Source of the DNA: Pseudonocardia alaniniphila
GTDB lineage: Bacteria > Actinomycetota > Actinomycetes > Mycobacteriales > Pseudonocardiaceae
Assembly (NCBI RefSeq): GCF_022524485.1
Contig: NZ_JAKXMK010000017.1
Coordinates: 1 to 64,000 of the forward strand
Reading direction: 5' to 3'
DNA: 64,000 nt
This document shows, piece after piece, positions 53,070 to 62,250 of this stretch. Below the pieces are notes generated by a model. The model had not been told where the DNA came from, did no database searches, and worked only from the letters and a program-made list of their open reading frames with translations. Within the stretch, counting starts at the first letter, position 1, and each line of letters starts with the position of its first letter. The position numbers and the translations under genes are program-made.

Positions 53070-53111
53070 TCGCGAGTCCGGCCGGCTCCCTGCGGTAGGT
53101 AGCGGGGGAAT

Positions 53112-54242
53112 GTGCAGACTGGCGAAATGCGGATTTTGTTCCGGGGTGACGTGAGAGTCAGTTATAGCCAGGCCACCGTGGAGGCAGGGGATGAACCGGC
53201 CGACACGTCGGATCTGGCGGCGTGTTTCGCCGGGCAGCGCAACGGGCTCTGCGGTGCGGGTGAGCCAGGCCTGCTGTTCCTGGTCACCGGGTTGCACACC
53301 GGGTCGGCTCCATTCGTCGTCGAGGCGCATGACGCGCCGCCGGACGTGCCGGATTGGGAGGAGGTCGTCGAGGTGTCCTTCCCCGTGCCCCGCTCGCCGG
53401 TCGTGCTGTGCGGCTGGGCAGGCGGCAGCTCCGCACCCTTGGATCTGGCGCCGGACGTCTACCGGGTGCGGTACTGCGCGACCGGAATGGATGCCGGTAA
53501 GGCGGCAGACGTCCGCCGCGCGGGCGAACCCGAGATCGATCGCTACCTCCTGCAGTTCTGGCCCGCCCCGGCGGACCAGGATCGGGTGCTGCGCCAGACC
53601 GGTGCTGTGGCTCTGTACTGGCACGACTACGCGCGTAGCGCACCTACGCCGGAGCAGGTGCGCGCCCGCCGCGCGGAGGCCACGAAGCCGCGGCAGCGGC
53701 AGATCGAACACGACCGCCGGATACGCGAGAGGCTGCTCTGGCGTGGCGCCCGCCCTCCCGGGCCGCTCGGCGACGTGCCATCCGCCCGAACGCTGGTGCT
53801 GCTTGATCGCCCGCTCGCCGAGGCCATCGCCGCCGCCACGCCCGCGCAGCAGAAGGCGCTCGCGCGCTGGGCTGCCCGACGGACGATGGCCGAGGCGGGC
53901 CTGGAGTCGATCGACTGGATCGCATCCGGGCTCTCCGCGCTGGACGCCGCCGAGCGGTTGCCCGCGCCGTTCGACGACGAGCAGAAGGCCTGGCAATCGC
54001 TGTGGGCCGACGAGCGGGTGCCGCGGAGCGTGGTGACCTCCCCGGACGAGCAGAGTTCCGCCTGCCTGCAACAGGCCATGGCGTTTCCCGCGCTCGCCGC
54101 CGCAGCACACCCGGATCCCGCGGTCGCGGTCTTCGATGCCCTCCACCACGCCACTGCCGCGTTCGGCGCCCCCGGCTATCAGACGTTGTACGGCGAGTTG
54201 CAGCGCACGCTGAGCGCCCAGTCGGACGGGATCCCCTCCTGA
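53112..54242 (+). CDS. Hypothetical protein with beta-rich N-terminal domain
   Basis: A 376-aa protein that I do not recognise. The N-terminal half is beta-rich (LFRGDVRVSYSQATVEAG; LCGAGEPGLLFLVTGLHTG; LAPDVYRVRYCATGMDAGKA) and ends LLQFWPAPADQDRVLRQTG. The C-terminal half is helical, Ala-rich and basic in the middle (RRAEATKPRQRQIEHDRRIR). Nothing suggests membrane insertion or secretion. GTG 53112 has GGGGGA just upstream; ATG 53127 is an alternative. It stands alone between merR and a palindromic terminator. Confidence 0.7.
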   Translation: MQTGEMRILFRGDVRVSYSQATVEAGDEPADTSDLAACFAGQRNGLCGAGEPGLLFLVTGLHTGSAPFVVEAHDAPPDVPDWEEVVEVSFPVPRSPVVLCGWAGGSSAPLDLAPDVYRVRYCATGMDAGKAADVRRAGEPEIDRYLLQFWPAPADQDRVLRQTGAVALYWHDYARSAPTPEQVRARRAEATKPRQRQIEHDRRIRERLLWRGARPPGPLGDVPSARTLVLLDRPLAEAIAAATPAQQKALARWAARRTMAEAGLESIDWIASGLSALDAAERLPAPFDDEQKAWQSLWADERVPRSVVTSPDEQSSACLQQAMAFPALAAAAHPDPAVAVFDALHHATAAFGAPGYQTLYGELQRTLSAQSDGIPS

Positions 54243-54267
54243 CGGCCGCGCACACCTCCGAGCCTCA

Positions 54268-54291
54268 GTGCACACGTCATGACGTGTGCAC
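54268..54291. terminator. Perfect 24-bp palindrome between convergent genes
   Basis: GTGCACACGT and ACGTGTGCAC flank a CATG centre; outer CCTCC (54255-54259) and GGAGG (54292-54296) can extend the stem across a bulge. It lies between two converging genes and most likely ends both transcripts. Confidence 0.6.
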
Positions 54292-54332
54292 GGAGGCCAT
54301 CGGGTGTGCACGGTCGACCAGCCGACGGAGGG

Positions 54333-55841
54333 TCAGCAGTTCCCCGTGATCAGCGCGGCCGCTCGTTCGGCGATGGCGAGCACGGTGGCGCAGGTGTTGG
54401 TCGAGACGATCGACGGCATCACCGAGGCGTCGGCGACCCGCAGGCCATCGACGCCGTGCACCCGCAGCTGCGGGTCCACGACCGCCCCGCTGTCGGTGCC
54501 GATGCGGCAGGTCCCGACCGCGTGGAAGAGGGTGCCCGCGTTCTGGCGCACCGCACCGCGCAGCGCCGCGTCGTCCTGTGCCGCGGTGCCGGGCATCAGC
54601 TCGTGGTCACGCCACGCCGAGAGCGCCTTCGCCTCTCCCACCTCCCGGGCCCGCTGCAGCCCGATCACCATGCGGTCGACGTCCCGCTCGTCGGCGAGGT
54701 AGTTCGGGTCGATCAGTGGTGATCCCTCGGGCTTCGCCGGGTTCAACCGGAGCGAACCACGGCTGGCCGGCGTCGTCAGCGCGCTCACCACCGTGAACCC
54801 ATCGCCCTGTCCCGGCATCCCCCGGGCGCCGGCCGGGAAGCTCATGAAGATCATCTGCGCGTCCACCGGGCCTGCAGGATCACTGCGGAAGCGAACCTGC
54901 GGCCGGCGCGCGAACTGTGCGGCGTGCAGGGGCCCCGGCGCGCGGTAGGCCACCCCGGCCTGCGGGTGCTCGTGCAGGTTCTCTCCGACCCCCGGCCGGT
55001 CTGCGACGACGGTGATGCCGGCCTCGCGCAGCAGCGCCGCGGGTCCGATCCCGGAGAGCAGCAGGAGCTGCGGCGATGCGATCGTGCCCGCCGCGAGGAC
55101 GACCTCACGCTCCGCCTCGACCGAACGCGGCTCACCGTCCACCGTGTACTCGACTCCCCGGCACCGGTCGCCGTGCAACACCAGCCGCCGCACGGCCGCG
55201 CCCGTGATCACGTCCAGGTTCGACCGGTCCAGCGCCGGGGTCAGGTAGGCATCGGCCGCGCTCTGTCGCATGCCGTGCACCACGGTGAACTCGCTCCAGC
55301 CGACTCCTTCGCCCGAACCGGAGTTGAGATCCTCGGCGACGGGATGTCCCGCCTCGACCGCGGCCTCGAACATCGCATCCCACAACGGCTCCTCGGCCTC
55401 GCCCGGAGCAACCGTCGTCGGCCCGTCCACTCCCCGGTCACGGGGATCGCCGACCCCGACCGCGTGCTCGGCCCGCTTGAGGAACGGCAGCATCGACGCG
55501 TAGTCCCAGCCGGTGGCCCCGGCCGCCGCCCAGGCGTCGTAGCTGTCGCGGTGGCCGCGCGTGTGCAGCGACGCGTTGATCGCGCTGGAGCCGCCGAGCA
55601 CCTTGCCCCGCGGCCACGGCAGCACGACACCACCGAGGCGCCGCTGCGGCACGGTCTCGTACGCCCAGTCGACCTCCGTGCCCTTCAGCGTCGACCACAT
55701 CGCCGGATCGGCCATCGCCGGTGGCCCGCTACGAGCACCCGCCTCGAGTAGGAGCACCCGCACCGCGCGGTCCTCGGACAACCGCGACGCGAGCACGCAC
55801 CCTGCCGTACCGCCGCCCACGATGATGTAGTCGAACGCCAC
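54333..55841 (-). CDS. GMC-family oxidoreductase (choline dehydrogenase-like)
   Basis: A 502-aa FAD flavoprotein of the glucose-methanol-choline family. DYIIVGGGTAGCVLASRLSE binds FAD, LPWPRGKVLGGSSAINAS is the first GMC signature, and VVLAAGTIASPQLLLLSGIG the second. The C-terminal active-site His is in GTLFHAVGTCRIG. It oxidises an alcohol. GTG 55841 has GGAGG at a 5-nt spacing and starts directly at the FAD motif. It follows the S9 peptidase gene by 107 bp. Confidence 0.9.
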   Translation of the reverse strand: MAFDYIIVGGGTAGCVLASRLSEDRAVRVLLLEAGARSGPPAMADPAMWSTLKGTEVDWAYETVPQRRLGGVVLPWPRGKVLGGSSAINASLHTRGHRDSYDAWAAAGATGWDYASMLPFLKRAEHAVGVGDPRDRGVDGPTTVAPGEAEEPLWDAMFEAAVEAGHPVAEDLNSGSGEGVGWSEFTVVHGMRQSAADAYLTPALDRSNLDVITGAAVRRLVLHGDRCRGVEYTVDGEPRSVEAEREVVLAAGTIASPQLLLLSGIGPAALLREAGITVVADRPGVGENLHEHPQAGVAYRAPGPLHAAQFARRPQVRFRSDPAGPVDAQMIFMSFPAGARGMPGQGDGFTVVSALTTPASRGSLRLNPAKPEGSPLIDPNYLADERDVDRMVIGLQRAREVGEAKALSAWRDHELMPGTAAQDDAALRGAVRQNAGTLFHAVGTCRIGTDSGAVVDPQLRVHGVDGLRVADASVMPSIVSTNTCATVLAIAERAAALITGNC

Positions 55842-55948
55842 CCGACCTCCCCCGGCCGAACCCCGGACGAGCTCCACCGTGCCACCGGGCCGATCGGATT
55901 CGGCCCGCCCGGTGAACCCGGTCACCTGCCGATTCGTCCGGCGTCGGC

Positions 55949-57913
55949 TCAACTCGACGGCGCGTCCGGACCTCTCATCAGCCATCGGTCAAACCACTCG
56001 CGCGAACGCCGGAGTATGTCGAGCTGGTGGTTGCGCTCGCGGATCGAGTGGTTCTCTCTCGGGTAGACGACGTACTCGTGCTCGACGCCGAACCGGCGAA
56101 GCGCGCGGTGGAAGAACTCCGCCTGTGCGATCGGGACATTCGTGTCGTTCTTGCCGTGCATGATCAACACCGGCGTGCGGATCTTCGAGGCGAACGAGAT
56201 CGGGCTCAGCCTGTCGTGTTGGTGGGGGCCCGTTCCCTCCCAGCCGGTGCTGCCGCCGAGCGCGGCCTCGAACCGCCCCCACTCGCCGGTCGCGGCGAGC
56301 ATTCCCCAGTCGCTGATACCCGCTCCCATGAACGCGGCCTTGAACCGATCGGTCTGTCCGACCGCCCACGCGGCCATGAAACCGCCGTGGCTCCAGCCCC
56401 CGATGCCCAGCCGGTCCGGGTCGGCGACGCCGTCGGCGACCAACATGTCGATCCCCGTGAGAACGTCGGTCCACTCGTCGACGCCGACTGCGCCCGCAAC
56501 GCGTGCGGCGAACTGATGACCATGCCCTTGGCCACCACGTGGGTTCGGCAGGAACACCGCGTACCCCGCCGTCGCCAACCACTGCCCGGAGGGATCCCAG
56601 GCGAGCTGGAGTTGGTCCGCGTGCCGGTCGTAGGGGCCGCCGTGGATCAGCGTGACGAGGGGAAATGGGCCGTCCTGCCGAGACTTTCCCGAAGGGAGGA
56701 TCAGGAGGCCGTCGAGCACCAGTCCGTCGGATGCCGCGTAGGACAGCCGCTCCTGCACGCCCCACCGGACATCCCGAAGTTCGGGTCTCGTATCGCTGAT
56801 CCGCACCAGCGGCCCCAGCGGCGACCCGGCGTGCACGTCCCGGGGCTCGTAGGACGTGCTCACCACGGCGGCGACGACATCGCCGCGTCCACTCGCGGTC
56901 AGGAACCTCGCGAAACCCTGGGCGCGGGATATCTCCACGAACCGCGGATCGGCCGGGTCGAGCCGGTGAATCGCGGTGTCCAGGCCGTCGGCGAACAGGG
57001 CCAGCGGCGCACCGGAGTCGATCTGGACGAGCTGCAACGGGCAGATGTTCATTCCGCGAGTCAGGTTGCGGTGCTCGCCTGCCTTCCCGCCGGTGGGCAC
57101 GGCGACGTCGAACACCGCGGTACCTCCGACCAGACCGGGTGGGGTCGTCGCCAGGTACGCCAGGTGCCAGCCTGCATCAGCGCGCCACCAGACAAGAGAC
57201 GATGCCTCCACCTGCGCAGGGCCGAGGTCCCGTGCCGCCCCACTGTCCACTGCGAGCAGGTGGAGTCCGGTCTCCAGCAGGCCCGGGTCCGGATCAGGCG
57301 TGGACCAGGTGAGCACCGCCAGCGGCCCACCATCGGGTCGTTGCACCACCTCGACGACGTGCCGGTCGCCGAGCGCCTCCGGAGTTCTGATCTCACGGGT
57401 CCGCAGGTCGAGCAACCGCAGCCGGGAGAAGCGCACGCGCTCACCCCATACCTCGGCGTCGTCGCGTTGCTCGGCCCGCCGCTCGTCCTCATCGGTCGGT
57501 TCGTCGCCTGCGATGACGGCGATCACGTCGGGCTCGGCCAGCGGGCGGTGATCGTGGATTCCGCTCTTCCAGGCCGTGAGGGCTTCGGCATCACCACCGG
57601 CAGGGCGGATTCGCTGCAGTTGCGCCGTGCCGCGTTCCGACCGGTCCGAGAGGAAGAAGAGCCACTGTGAATCCGGTGCCCATCGCGGCGAGGAGACCTG
57701 CACGGCGCCCCCGGCGAGCTGCCGCGCGGGCTCGCTCCCATCGGCCGGTGCGATCCACAATGCGCTGACCGGCAGCTCGTCCGCCTGCCCGACAGGGGTG
57801 ACAATGAACGCGACCCATCGGCCGTTCGGCGACAGCACCGGTGTGGACGGCGTGCTGCCATCGACCACGAACTCGTCACTCAGTTCCGCTCGGGGCGGTG
57901 TGGCGAACATCAA
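55949..57913 (-). CDS. S9 family (prolyl oligopeptidase-type) peptidase
   Basis: A 654-aa serine peptidase with an N-terminal beta-propeller (STPVLSPNGRWVAFIVTPVG; SSPRWAPDSQWLFFLSDRS) and a C-terminal alpha/beta-hydrolase domain. The nucleophile is in GIGGWSHGGFMAAWA, the Asp in LIMHGKNDTNVPIAQ and the His in YPRENHSIRERNHQ. It resembles acylaminoacyl- and dipeptidyl-peptidases, and probably degrades short peptides. No signal peptide is seen. It diverges from the BBE-type oxidase. Confidence 0.92.
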   Translation of the reverse strand: MMFATPPRAELSDEFVVDGSTPSTPVLSPNGRWVAFIVTPVGQADELPVSALWIAPADGSEPARQLAGGAVQVSSPRWAPDSQWLFFLSDRSERGTAQLQRIRPAGGDAEALTAWKSGIHDHRPLAEPDVIAVIAGDEPTDEDERRAEQRDDAEVWGERVRFSRLRLLDLRTREIRTPEALGDRHVVEVVQRPDGGPLAVLTWSTPDPDPGLLETGLHLLAVDSGAARDLGPAQVEASSLVWWRADAGWHLAYLATTPPGLVGGTAVFDVAVPTGGKAGEHRNLTRGMNICPLQLVQIDSGAPLALFADGLDTAIHRLDPADPRFVEISRAQGFARFLTASGRGDVVAAVVSTSYEPRDVHAGSPLGPLVRISDTRPELRDVRWGVQERLSYAASDGLVLDGLLILPSGKSRQDGPFPLVTLIHGGPYDRHADQLQLAWDPSGQWLATAGYAVFLPNPRGGQGHGHQFAARVAGAVGVDEWTDVLTGIDMLVADGVADPDRLGIGGWSHGGFMAAWAVGQTDRFKAAFMGAGISDWGMLAATGEWGRFEAALGGSTGWEGTGPHQHDRLSPISFASKIRTPVLIMHGKNDTNVPIAQAEFFHRALRRFGVEHEYVVYPRENHSIRERNHQLDILRRSREWFDRWLMRGPDAPSS

Positions 57914-58010
57914 CTGATCCTTTCAGGCACGCAGGAGCAGGATCGCCACTCAGTAGGTCGTCCGCTACGTCGGCGACCAAGGGCAGCCATGCGGGAGGAG
58001 CCCGTCGATC

Positions 58011-59525
58011 GTGACGAGAATCGACCGTCGCACCGCTCTCAAAGCCGGCGGGGTGCTGGCTCTCGCCGCTCTCGCGAGCTGCGTCGACAACGAATCCGCG
58101 ACGGCCGTACCGCCCAGCCCTGTCGCAGCCGGACCGAGTCCCGCTGCGGCCCGTCCGACCCTCTCCGCCGCGGCCGCGCCCGACTGGAACGGGTTGCGGA
58201 GCGGCCTCGACGGCACGCTCTTCCTGCGCGGTGAGAGCGGGTACCCCGCCGCCCACCAGCTGTTCAACCCGAAGTTCGACTCGATCCAGCCGGCTGCCGT
58301 CGTCCGGGCCGCAAGCACCGACGATGTGCGCGAGTCGATCCTGTTCGCCCGGCAGAACGGACTGGTCTGCGTCCCCAAGGGCGGTGGGCACTCCTACGTC
58401 GGAGCCTCCACTGTGGCGGGCGGGCTGGTCGTCGACGTCGGACCGATGAGCAGCGTCGGTTACTCCGACGACGTGGTGACCGTCGGCGCCGGTGCGAAGC
58501 TGTACGACGTCCACGCGCAGCTGGACAAGGACGGCCGATCCCTCCCGACCGGGACCTGTCCCACCGTCGGTGTCGCCGGTCTGGCCCTGGGCGGCGGGAT
58601 GGGAGTCCACACCCGCACCTACGGTCTGACGAGCGATCGGATCCTGTCGATGCAGGTGGTCACCGCCGATGGGGTCGCCCACACCGCCGACCCCACGCAG
58701 GACGCGGACCTCTACTGGGCGTTGCGCGGGGGAGGCGGAGGCAACCTCGGCATCGTCACGTCGTTCCGGCTGGCCACGATCCCCGCGAGCAGGCTCGGAT
58801 TCTTCACACTGACCTGGCCGGAGGAGGCCGCGACTGCGGCGCTGCGGGGCTGGCAGCGATTCGCGCACGAGGCTCCGGCGACGGCCTGGGCGAACTTCCA
58901 CATCGACGCCCAGAGCAGCGGAACGTTGTCGATCCATGCTGTCGGCGTGTCCACCACGGGTTCGGCCGCGGCCGCGGCCGAGCAACTGGAGTCGTTCGTC
59001 GGGGCGAAGGCCACCAGCCGATCGATCACCGTCAAGACCCACATGCAGGCGGTCACGTACCTGGGCGGCGGGACCACCAGCGCGCGAACGGGATTCCTCG
59101 CAGGCTCCGACGTCCTGCGGGGTCCCATGGACGCGGCGACGGTCACCCGGCTGCTCGCCGTGGTGAAGGCTGCCGCACGGGCGAAGGTGCCCGCGTCCGC
59201 GATCCTGGACCCGCTGGGCGGTCAAGCGGCGAAACAGCCGCAAGGTGGTGCCGCGTGGCCATGGCGCTCCGCGCTCGGCGTCATCCAGTGGTACTCCGGC
59301 CTCCCGGCCCACCCGTCCGCCGCGGCCCTTCGGGCGGCGCAGAACTTCCTGACCTCCGGGCATCGCGCCGTGGCCGGTGCCTCGGCCGGCGGCTACGTCA
59401 ACTACATCGAGGCCGGCCGCTCGGTGAGCTCCTACTACGGGTCCAGCCTGGCCAGATTGCGTGCCGTGAAGACGCAGTACGACCCGACCGACTTCTTCAA
59501 GGCCTCGCACGCCGCATTCGGGTAG
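58011..59525 (+). CDS. Berberine-bridge-type FAD oxidoreductase (Tat lipoprotein)
   Basis: A 504-aa exported oxidase. The signal DRRTALKAGGVLALAALASC joins a twin Arg to a lipobox. The FAD_binding_4 domain has VPKGGGHSYVGAS, whose His is the usual covalent FAD link, and PTGTCPTVGVAGLALGGGMG, whose Cys is at the second covalent site of bicovalent flavoproteins. The C-terminal BBE motif reads GYVNYIEAG and RAVKTQYDPTDFF. It oxidises a sugar, lactone or secondary metabolite outside the cell. The substrate is unknown. Confidence 0.9.
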   Translation: MTRIDRRTALKAGGVLALAALASCVDNESATAVPPSPVAAGPSPAAARPTLSAAAAPDWNGLRSGLDGTLFLRGESGYPAAHQLFNPKFDSIQPAAVVRAASTDDVRESILFARQNGLVCVPKGGGHSYVGASTVAGGLVVDVGPMSSVGYSDDVVTVGAGAKLYDVHAQLDKDGRSLPTGTCPTVGVAGLALGGGMGVHTRTYGLTSDRILSMQVVTADGVAHTADPTQDADLYWALRGGGGGNLGIVTSFRLATIPASRLGFFTLTWPEEAATAALRGWQRFAHEAPATAWANFHIDAQSSGTLSIHAVGVSTTGSAAAAAEQLESFVGAKATSRSITVKTHMQAVTYLGGGTTSARTGFLAGSDVLRGPMDAATVTRLLAVVKAAARAKVPASAILDPLGGQAAKQPQGGAAWPWRSALGVIQWYSGLPAHPSAAALRAAQNFLTSGHRAVAGASAGGYVNYIEAGRSVSSYYGSSLARLRAVKTQYDPTDFFKASHAAFG

Positions 59526-59708
59526 TCACGAACCCGCCATGCGAAGCCTGCGCGCGATCGCCCGGCGGGCCCTGTCGATGCCCACATCGTTCACCGCCGC
59601 CCGTACTGGATCCGGCCATTCACCGTTCTTGTCCCGGCCGACCGAGATGGCGGCGATCCTGCGCGAGGAGATGGCGAACGCTCTGGCCTGACGGCGGCTT
59701 CGCGCCAT
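59526..59708 (-). CDS. Doubtful 60-aa ORF
   Basis: A basic 60-codon frame (AFAISSRRIAAISVGRDKNG; RARRAIARRLRMAGS) filling the gap between two genes. It has no recognised family; it may be a remnant of a larger gene or not translated. The gap otherwise holds nothing that I can name. Confidence 0.2.
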   Translation of the reverse strand: MARSRRQARAFAISSRRIAAISVGRDKNGEWPDPVRAAVNDVGIDRARRAIARRLRMAGS

Positions 59709-59711
59709 GCC

Positions 59712-60194
59712 CTACCGCTGCGTGATCGCCTCGGCCGCTGTGCGGCGAAGGTGGCAGCTCACGTCTCCGACCAGGTCGATGTGCACGCGCCGCTCCACGA
59801 AGCGCCATCTCCCGTCGCGGCGCTCGAAGCGGTCGTGGTATCGGCCGCTGACGATGGGTTGCAGGGGCAGGTCGGGCAGCGCCTGCAGCGCGGTGACGTA
59901 CGACCGGGCGCCCGCTGTGCCCGCCTCCTCGTCGACCTCCACGATGATGTTCGTGACGAGATGCTTGGTGCGAGGGGTGCTGTCCTCGTAGACGATCAGC
60001 GAATCTCTGAGCATCGCCTCGATGGCGTCCCGGCCGGTGATCGGCACGTCCCGCCCGATGAAGGTGGCGTCGGCGAGCAGGTGGCCGACACCCGCGAAGT
60101 CGCCGTCGTCCACGAGTTCCGCGTAGGTGGCGATGAGGTTTTCGATGGCCCGGTGGCTCGAAGCCGGATCGGCCGGTGTGCCGGATGAGGGCAT
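59712..60194 (-). CDS. SnoaL-like/NTF2-fold protein
   Basis: A 160-aa member of the SnoaL-like NTF2 superfamily: HRAIENLIATYAELVDDGDF, AGVGHLLADATFIGRD, TPRTKHLVTNIIVEVDEEAG, and RYHDRFERRDGRWRFVERR. The fold is a cone-shaped pocket used by cyclases, hydratases and dehydratases, or for binding. ATG 60194 starts just before the first helix; the frame is open up to 60281. It is divergent from the PrmC-like gene. Confidence 0.87.
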   Translation of the reverse strand: MPSSGTPADPASSHRAIENLIATYAELVDDGDFAGVGHLLADATFIGRDVPITGRDAIEAMLRDSLIVYEDSTPRTKHLVTNIIVEVDEEAGTAGARSYVTALQALPDLPLQPIVSGRYHDRFERRDGRWRFVERRVHIDLVGDVSCHLRRTAAEAITQR

Positions 60195-60413
60195 GGTCAC
60201 CGTTGCGACACTAGGTGGGCGAGGCTGTGGTTCGAACCCGATTGGTCGGGGTGTGGGCCGCTGTTTAGGCTGACGCCGCACGCAGGACGTGACGGCCGAA
60301 GGAGGTGGGACCCATCACCGCTCGTCCAGGCTGGGCACTCCCCGCCTCGCGCCCCTGCAGCTGACCCGACCGAAGTCGCCGAGGGGGCGCCGCGGGTATC
60401 GCGAAAGGCTCCC

Positions 60414-61211
60414 ATGTCGATCTCACCCCCCTCTCTCCCCGAACCCGCGTCCGACATCGTCAGCCGGCTCCGCGCGGCCGGGTGTGTGTTCGCCGAGGAC
60501 GAGGCGCGCTTGCTCCTCTCCGCGGCCCCTACCCCGTCCGACCTCGCAGTCATGCTGGAGCGGCGCATCGCGGGCCTGCCGCTCGAGCAGGTGCTCGGCT
60601 GGGCGGAGTTCTGCGGTCTTCGGGTGGCCGTGGATCCCGGGGTCTTCGTCCCACGCCGCCGCACGGAGTTCCTCGTCCACGAGGCGGTCGACCTCCTGCG
60701 GCCCGGGGCCGTGGTCGTCGACCTGTGCTGCGGCACCGGTGCGGTGGGTGCCGCGATAGCTGCGGCACCGATCCCCGTCGAGGTGCACGCCGCCGATGTC
60801 GACCCGGCCGCCGTGCGTTGCGCACGCCGCAACCTCGGCCCTGTCGGCGGCCTGGTCTACGAGGGCGATCTCGACGAGCCGCTGCCCGTGGCGCTGCGCG
60901 GGCGCGTCGACGTCCTGGTGGCCAACGCGCCCTACGTGCCCACCGACGCGATCGGCCTGATGCCACCGGAAGCCCGTCTGCACGAGCCGAGGGTCGCGCT
61001 CGACGGCGGGCCGGATGGGCTCGACGTGCAGCGCCGCGTGGTCGCCGTGGCCCCGAAATGGCTGGCGCCGGGTGGCCACCTGCTGATCGAGACGAGCGAG
61101 CAGCAGGCGCCGCACACCGCCGACGCGTTCGTCCGGCACGGGCTCCGAGCGCGGGTGGCCTGCTCGGACGAGCTGAGCGCCACCGTGGTGATCGGGACGA
61201 TGCCCGACTGA
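60414..61211 (+). CDS. PrmC-like protein N5-glutamine methyltransferase (putative)
   Basis: A 265-aa SAM-dependent methyltransferase related to PrmC/HemK, which methylates the GGQ glutamine of release factors. VVDLCCGTGAVGAAIAAAPI is motif I, HAADVDPAAV motif II, and VANAPYVPTDAIGLMPPEA holds NAPY in place of the usual NPPY. That change and the lack of a neighbouring prfA point to the PrmC-related subfamily (TIGR03704-like) rather than true PrmC. AAAGG lies 6 bp before the ATG. Confidence 0.85.
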   Translation: MSISPPSLPEPASDIVSRLRAAGCVFAEDEARLLLSAAPTPSDLAVMLERRIAGLPLEQVLGWAEFCGLRVAVDPGVFVPRRRTEFLVHEAVDLLRPGAVVVDLCCGTGAVGAAIAAAPIPVEVHAADVDPAAVRCARRNLGPVGGLVYEGDLDEPLPVALRGRVDVLVANAPYVPTDAIGLMPPEARLHEPRVALDGGPDGLDVQRRVVAVAPKWLAPGGHLLIETSEQQAPHTADAFVRHGLRARVACSDELSATVVIGTMPD

Positions 61212-61220
61212 CGGCGCTGG

Positions 61221-62219
61221 TCAGAGCCCGGCGGCGAGCTCCCGCAGGTGCTGGTGCATCCCGCCGTAGGCCCGCATCGGGGGCAGCAGGTCCTTGGCGA
61301 CCTTGACCGCGGCTGAGAAGTTCGGGTCGACCATGTTCGCGATCGGCGACTCGCTGATCTGCGTCAGCAGCTGGTAGGCGTCCATCTTGCCCATCCCGAG
61401 CAGGCCGCCCAGCCAGCCGATCATGTCGACCTGGGCGGCGCGCCAGGCGTCGTCCAGCGGTCGGCCCGAGCCGACCGTCATGAGGTGACGGTCGTCCTCG
61501 ATGCGTGGCCAGGCCGGGGCTCCGCCCTTGATCAGGTCGACGATCATGGTGACGTTCATCGCGGTCTCCACGGCGACCCCGCAGCTCTCGCCCTCACCCT
61601 GCCGGGCGTGTCCGTCGCCGATGGAGAACAGCGCCCCCTCGACGTTCACGCCGAGGTAGCAGGTGGCTCCGGCCCGCATCTCGGGTGTGTCCATGTTGCC
61701 GCCGAAGGTGTCGGGCACGGCCGTGGAGCGCACCTCGCCCCGTTCCGGTGCCACGCCGACTGTGCCCAGCATCGGTTCCAGCGGGAGCAGGATCCGATGG
61801 TCGGACTCGTTGGCGTTGAAGGTGACCGTGCGGGCGGCGGAGTCGATCTCGTACACCCACGTCAGCTCGGGGAGCGGATCCTGCAGCGTGGCGGTGCGAG
61901 TGGTGCCGGTCAGGCCTCCGAACAGGGGGAGGGTGGTCGACACGCCCCAGTCCCTGGCGGGTTCGATCGACACGAAGTGCAGCGCGAGGGTGTCACCGGG
62001 CTCAGCGCCTTCGACGAAGAACGGGCCGGTCTGCGGGTTGGTGTAGCGAGTGTCCAGGAGCGCGCTCGCCCGGTCCTTCGTGTCGCGCAGCCGGCCGGCG
62101 AAGGCGTCATCGGACCACAGCTGCAGCACCGACCCGGGCCGGACCCGCCGGATCGGGGCCGTTCCGCCGAAGCTCCAGCCGTACTGCTCGGGGGTCGGTG
62201 CGAACTCGATGACGTCCAT
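61221..62219 (-). CDS. Acetamidase/formamidase family protein
   Basis: A 332-aa protein of the FmdA/AmdA family, zinc-dependent hydrolases that split formamide or acetamide into ammonia and the acid. Family blocks: GPFFVEGAEPGDTLALHFVS, FGGNMDTPEMRAGATCYLGV, NVEGALFSIGDGHARQGEGE with the Asp/His metal residues, and a C-terminal helical part with DAYQLLTQISE. The amidase gene lies 31 bp upstream on the same strand and the ABC permease before that, so this is the last gene of an amide or nitrogen-scavenging operon. Confidence 0.9.
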   Translation of the reverse strand: MDVIEFAPTPEQYGWSFGGTAPIRRVRPGSVLQLWSDDAFAGRLRDTKDRASALLDTRYTNPQTGPFFVEGAEPGDTLALHFVSIEPARDWGVSTTLPLFGGLTGTTRTATLQDPLPELTWVYEIDSAARTVTFNANESDHRILLPLEPMLGTVGVAPERGEVRSTAVPDTFGGNMDTPEMRAGATCYLGVNVEGALFSIGDGHARQGEGESCGVAVETAMNVTMIVDLIKGGAPAWPRIEDDRHLMTVGSGRPLDDAWRAAQVDMIGWLGGLLGMGKMDAYQLLTQISESPIANMVDPNFSAAVKVAKDLLPPMRAYGGMHQHLRELAAGL

Positions 62220-62250
62220 GGTCCTCCGTGCTGTTCGTGACGTGAGCCGA

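Noticed and set aside
60225-60245. GTGGTTCGAACCCGATTGG, which looks a little like a tRNA T-arm.
   Set aside because: The stem does not pair over 5 bp and no tRNA parts flank it.
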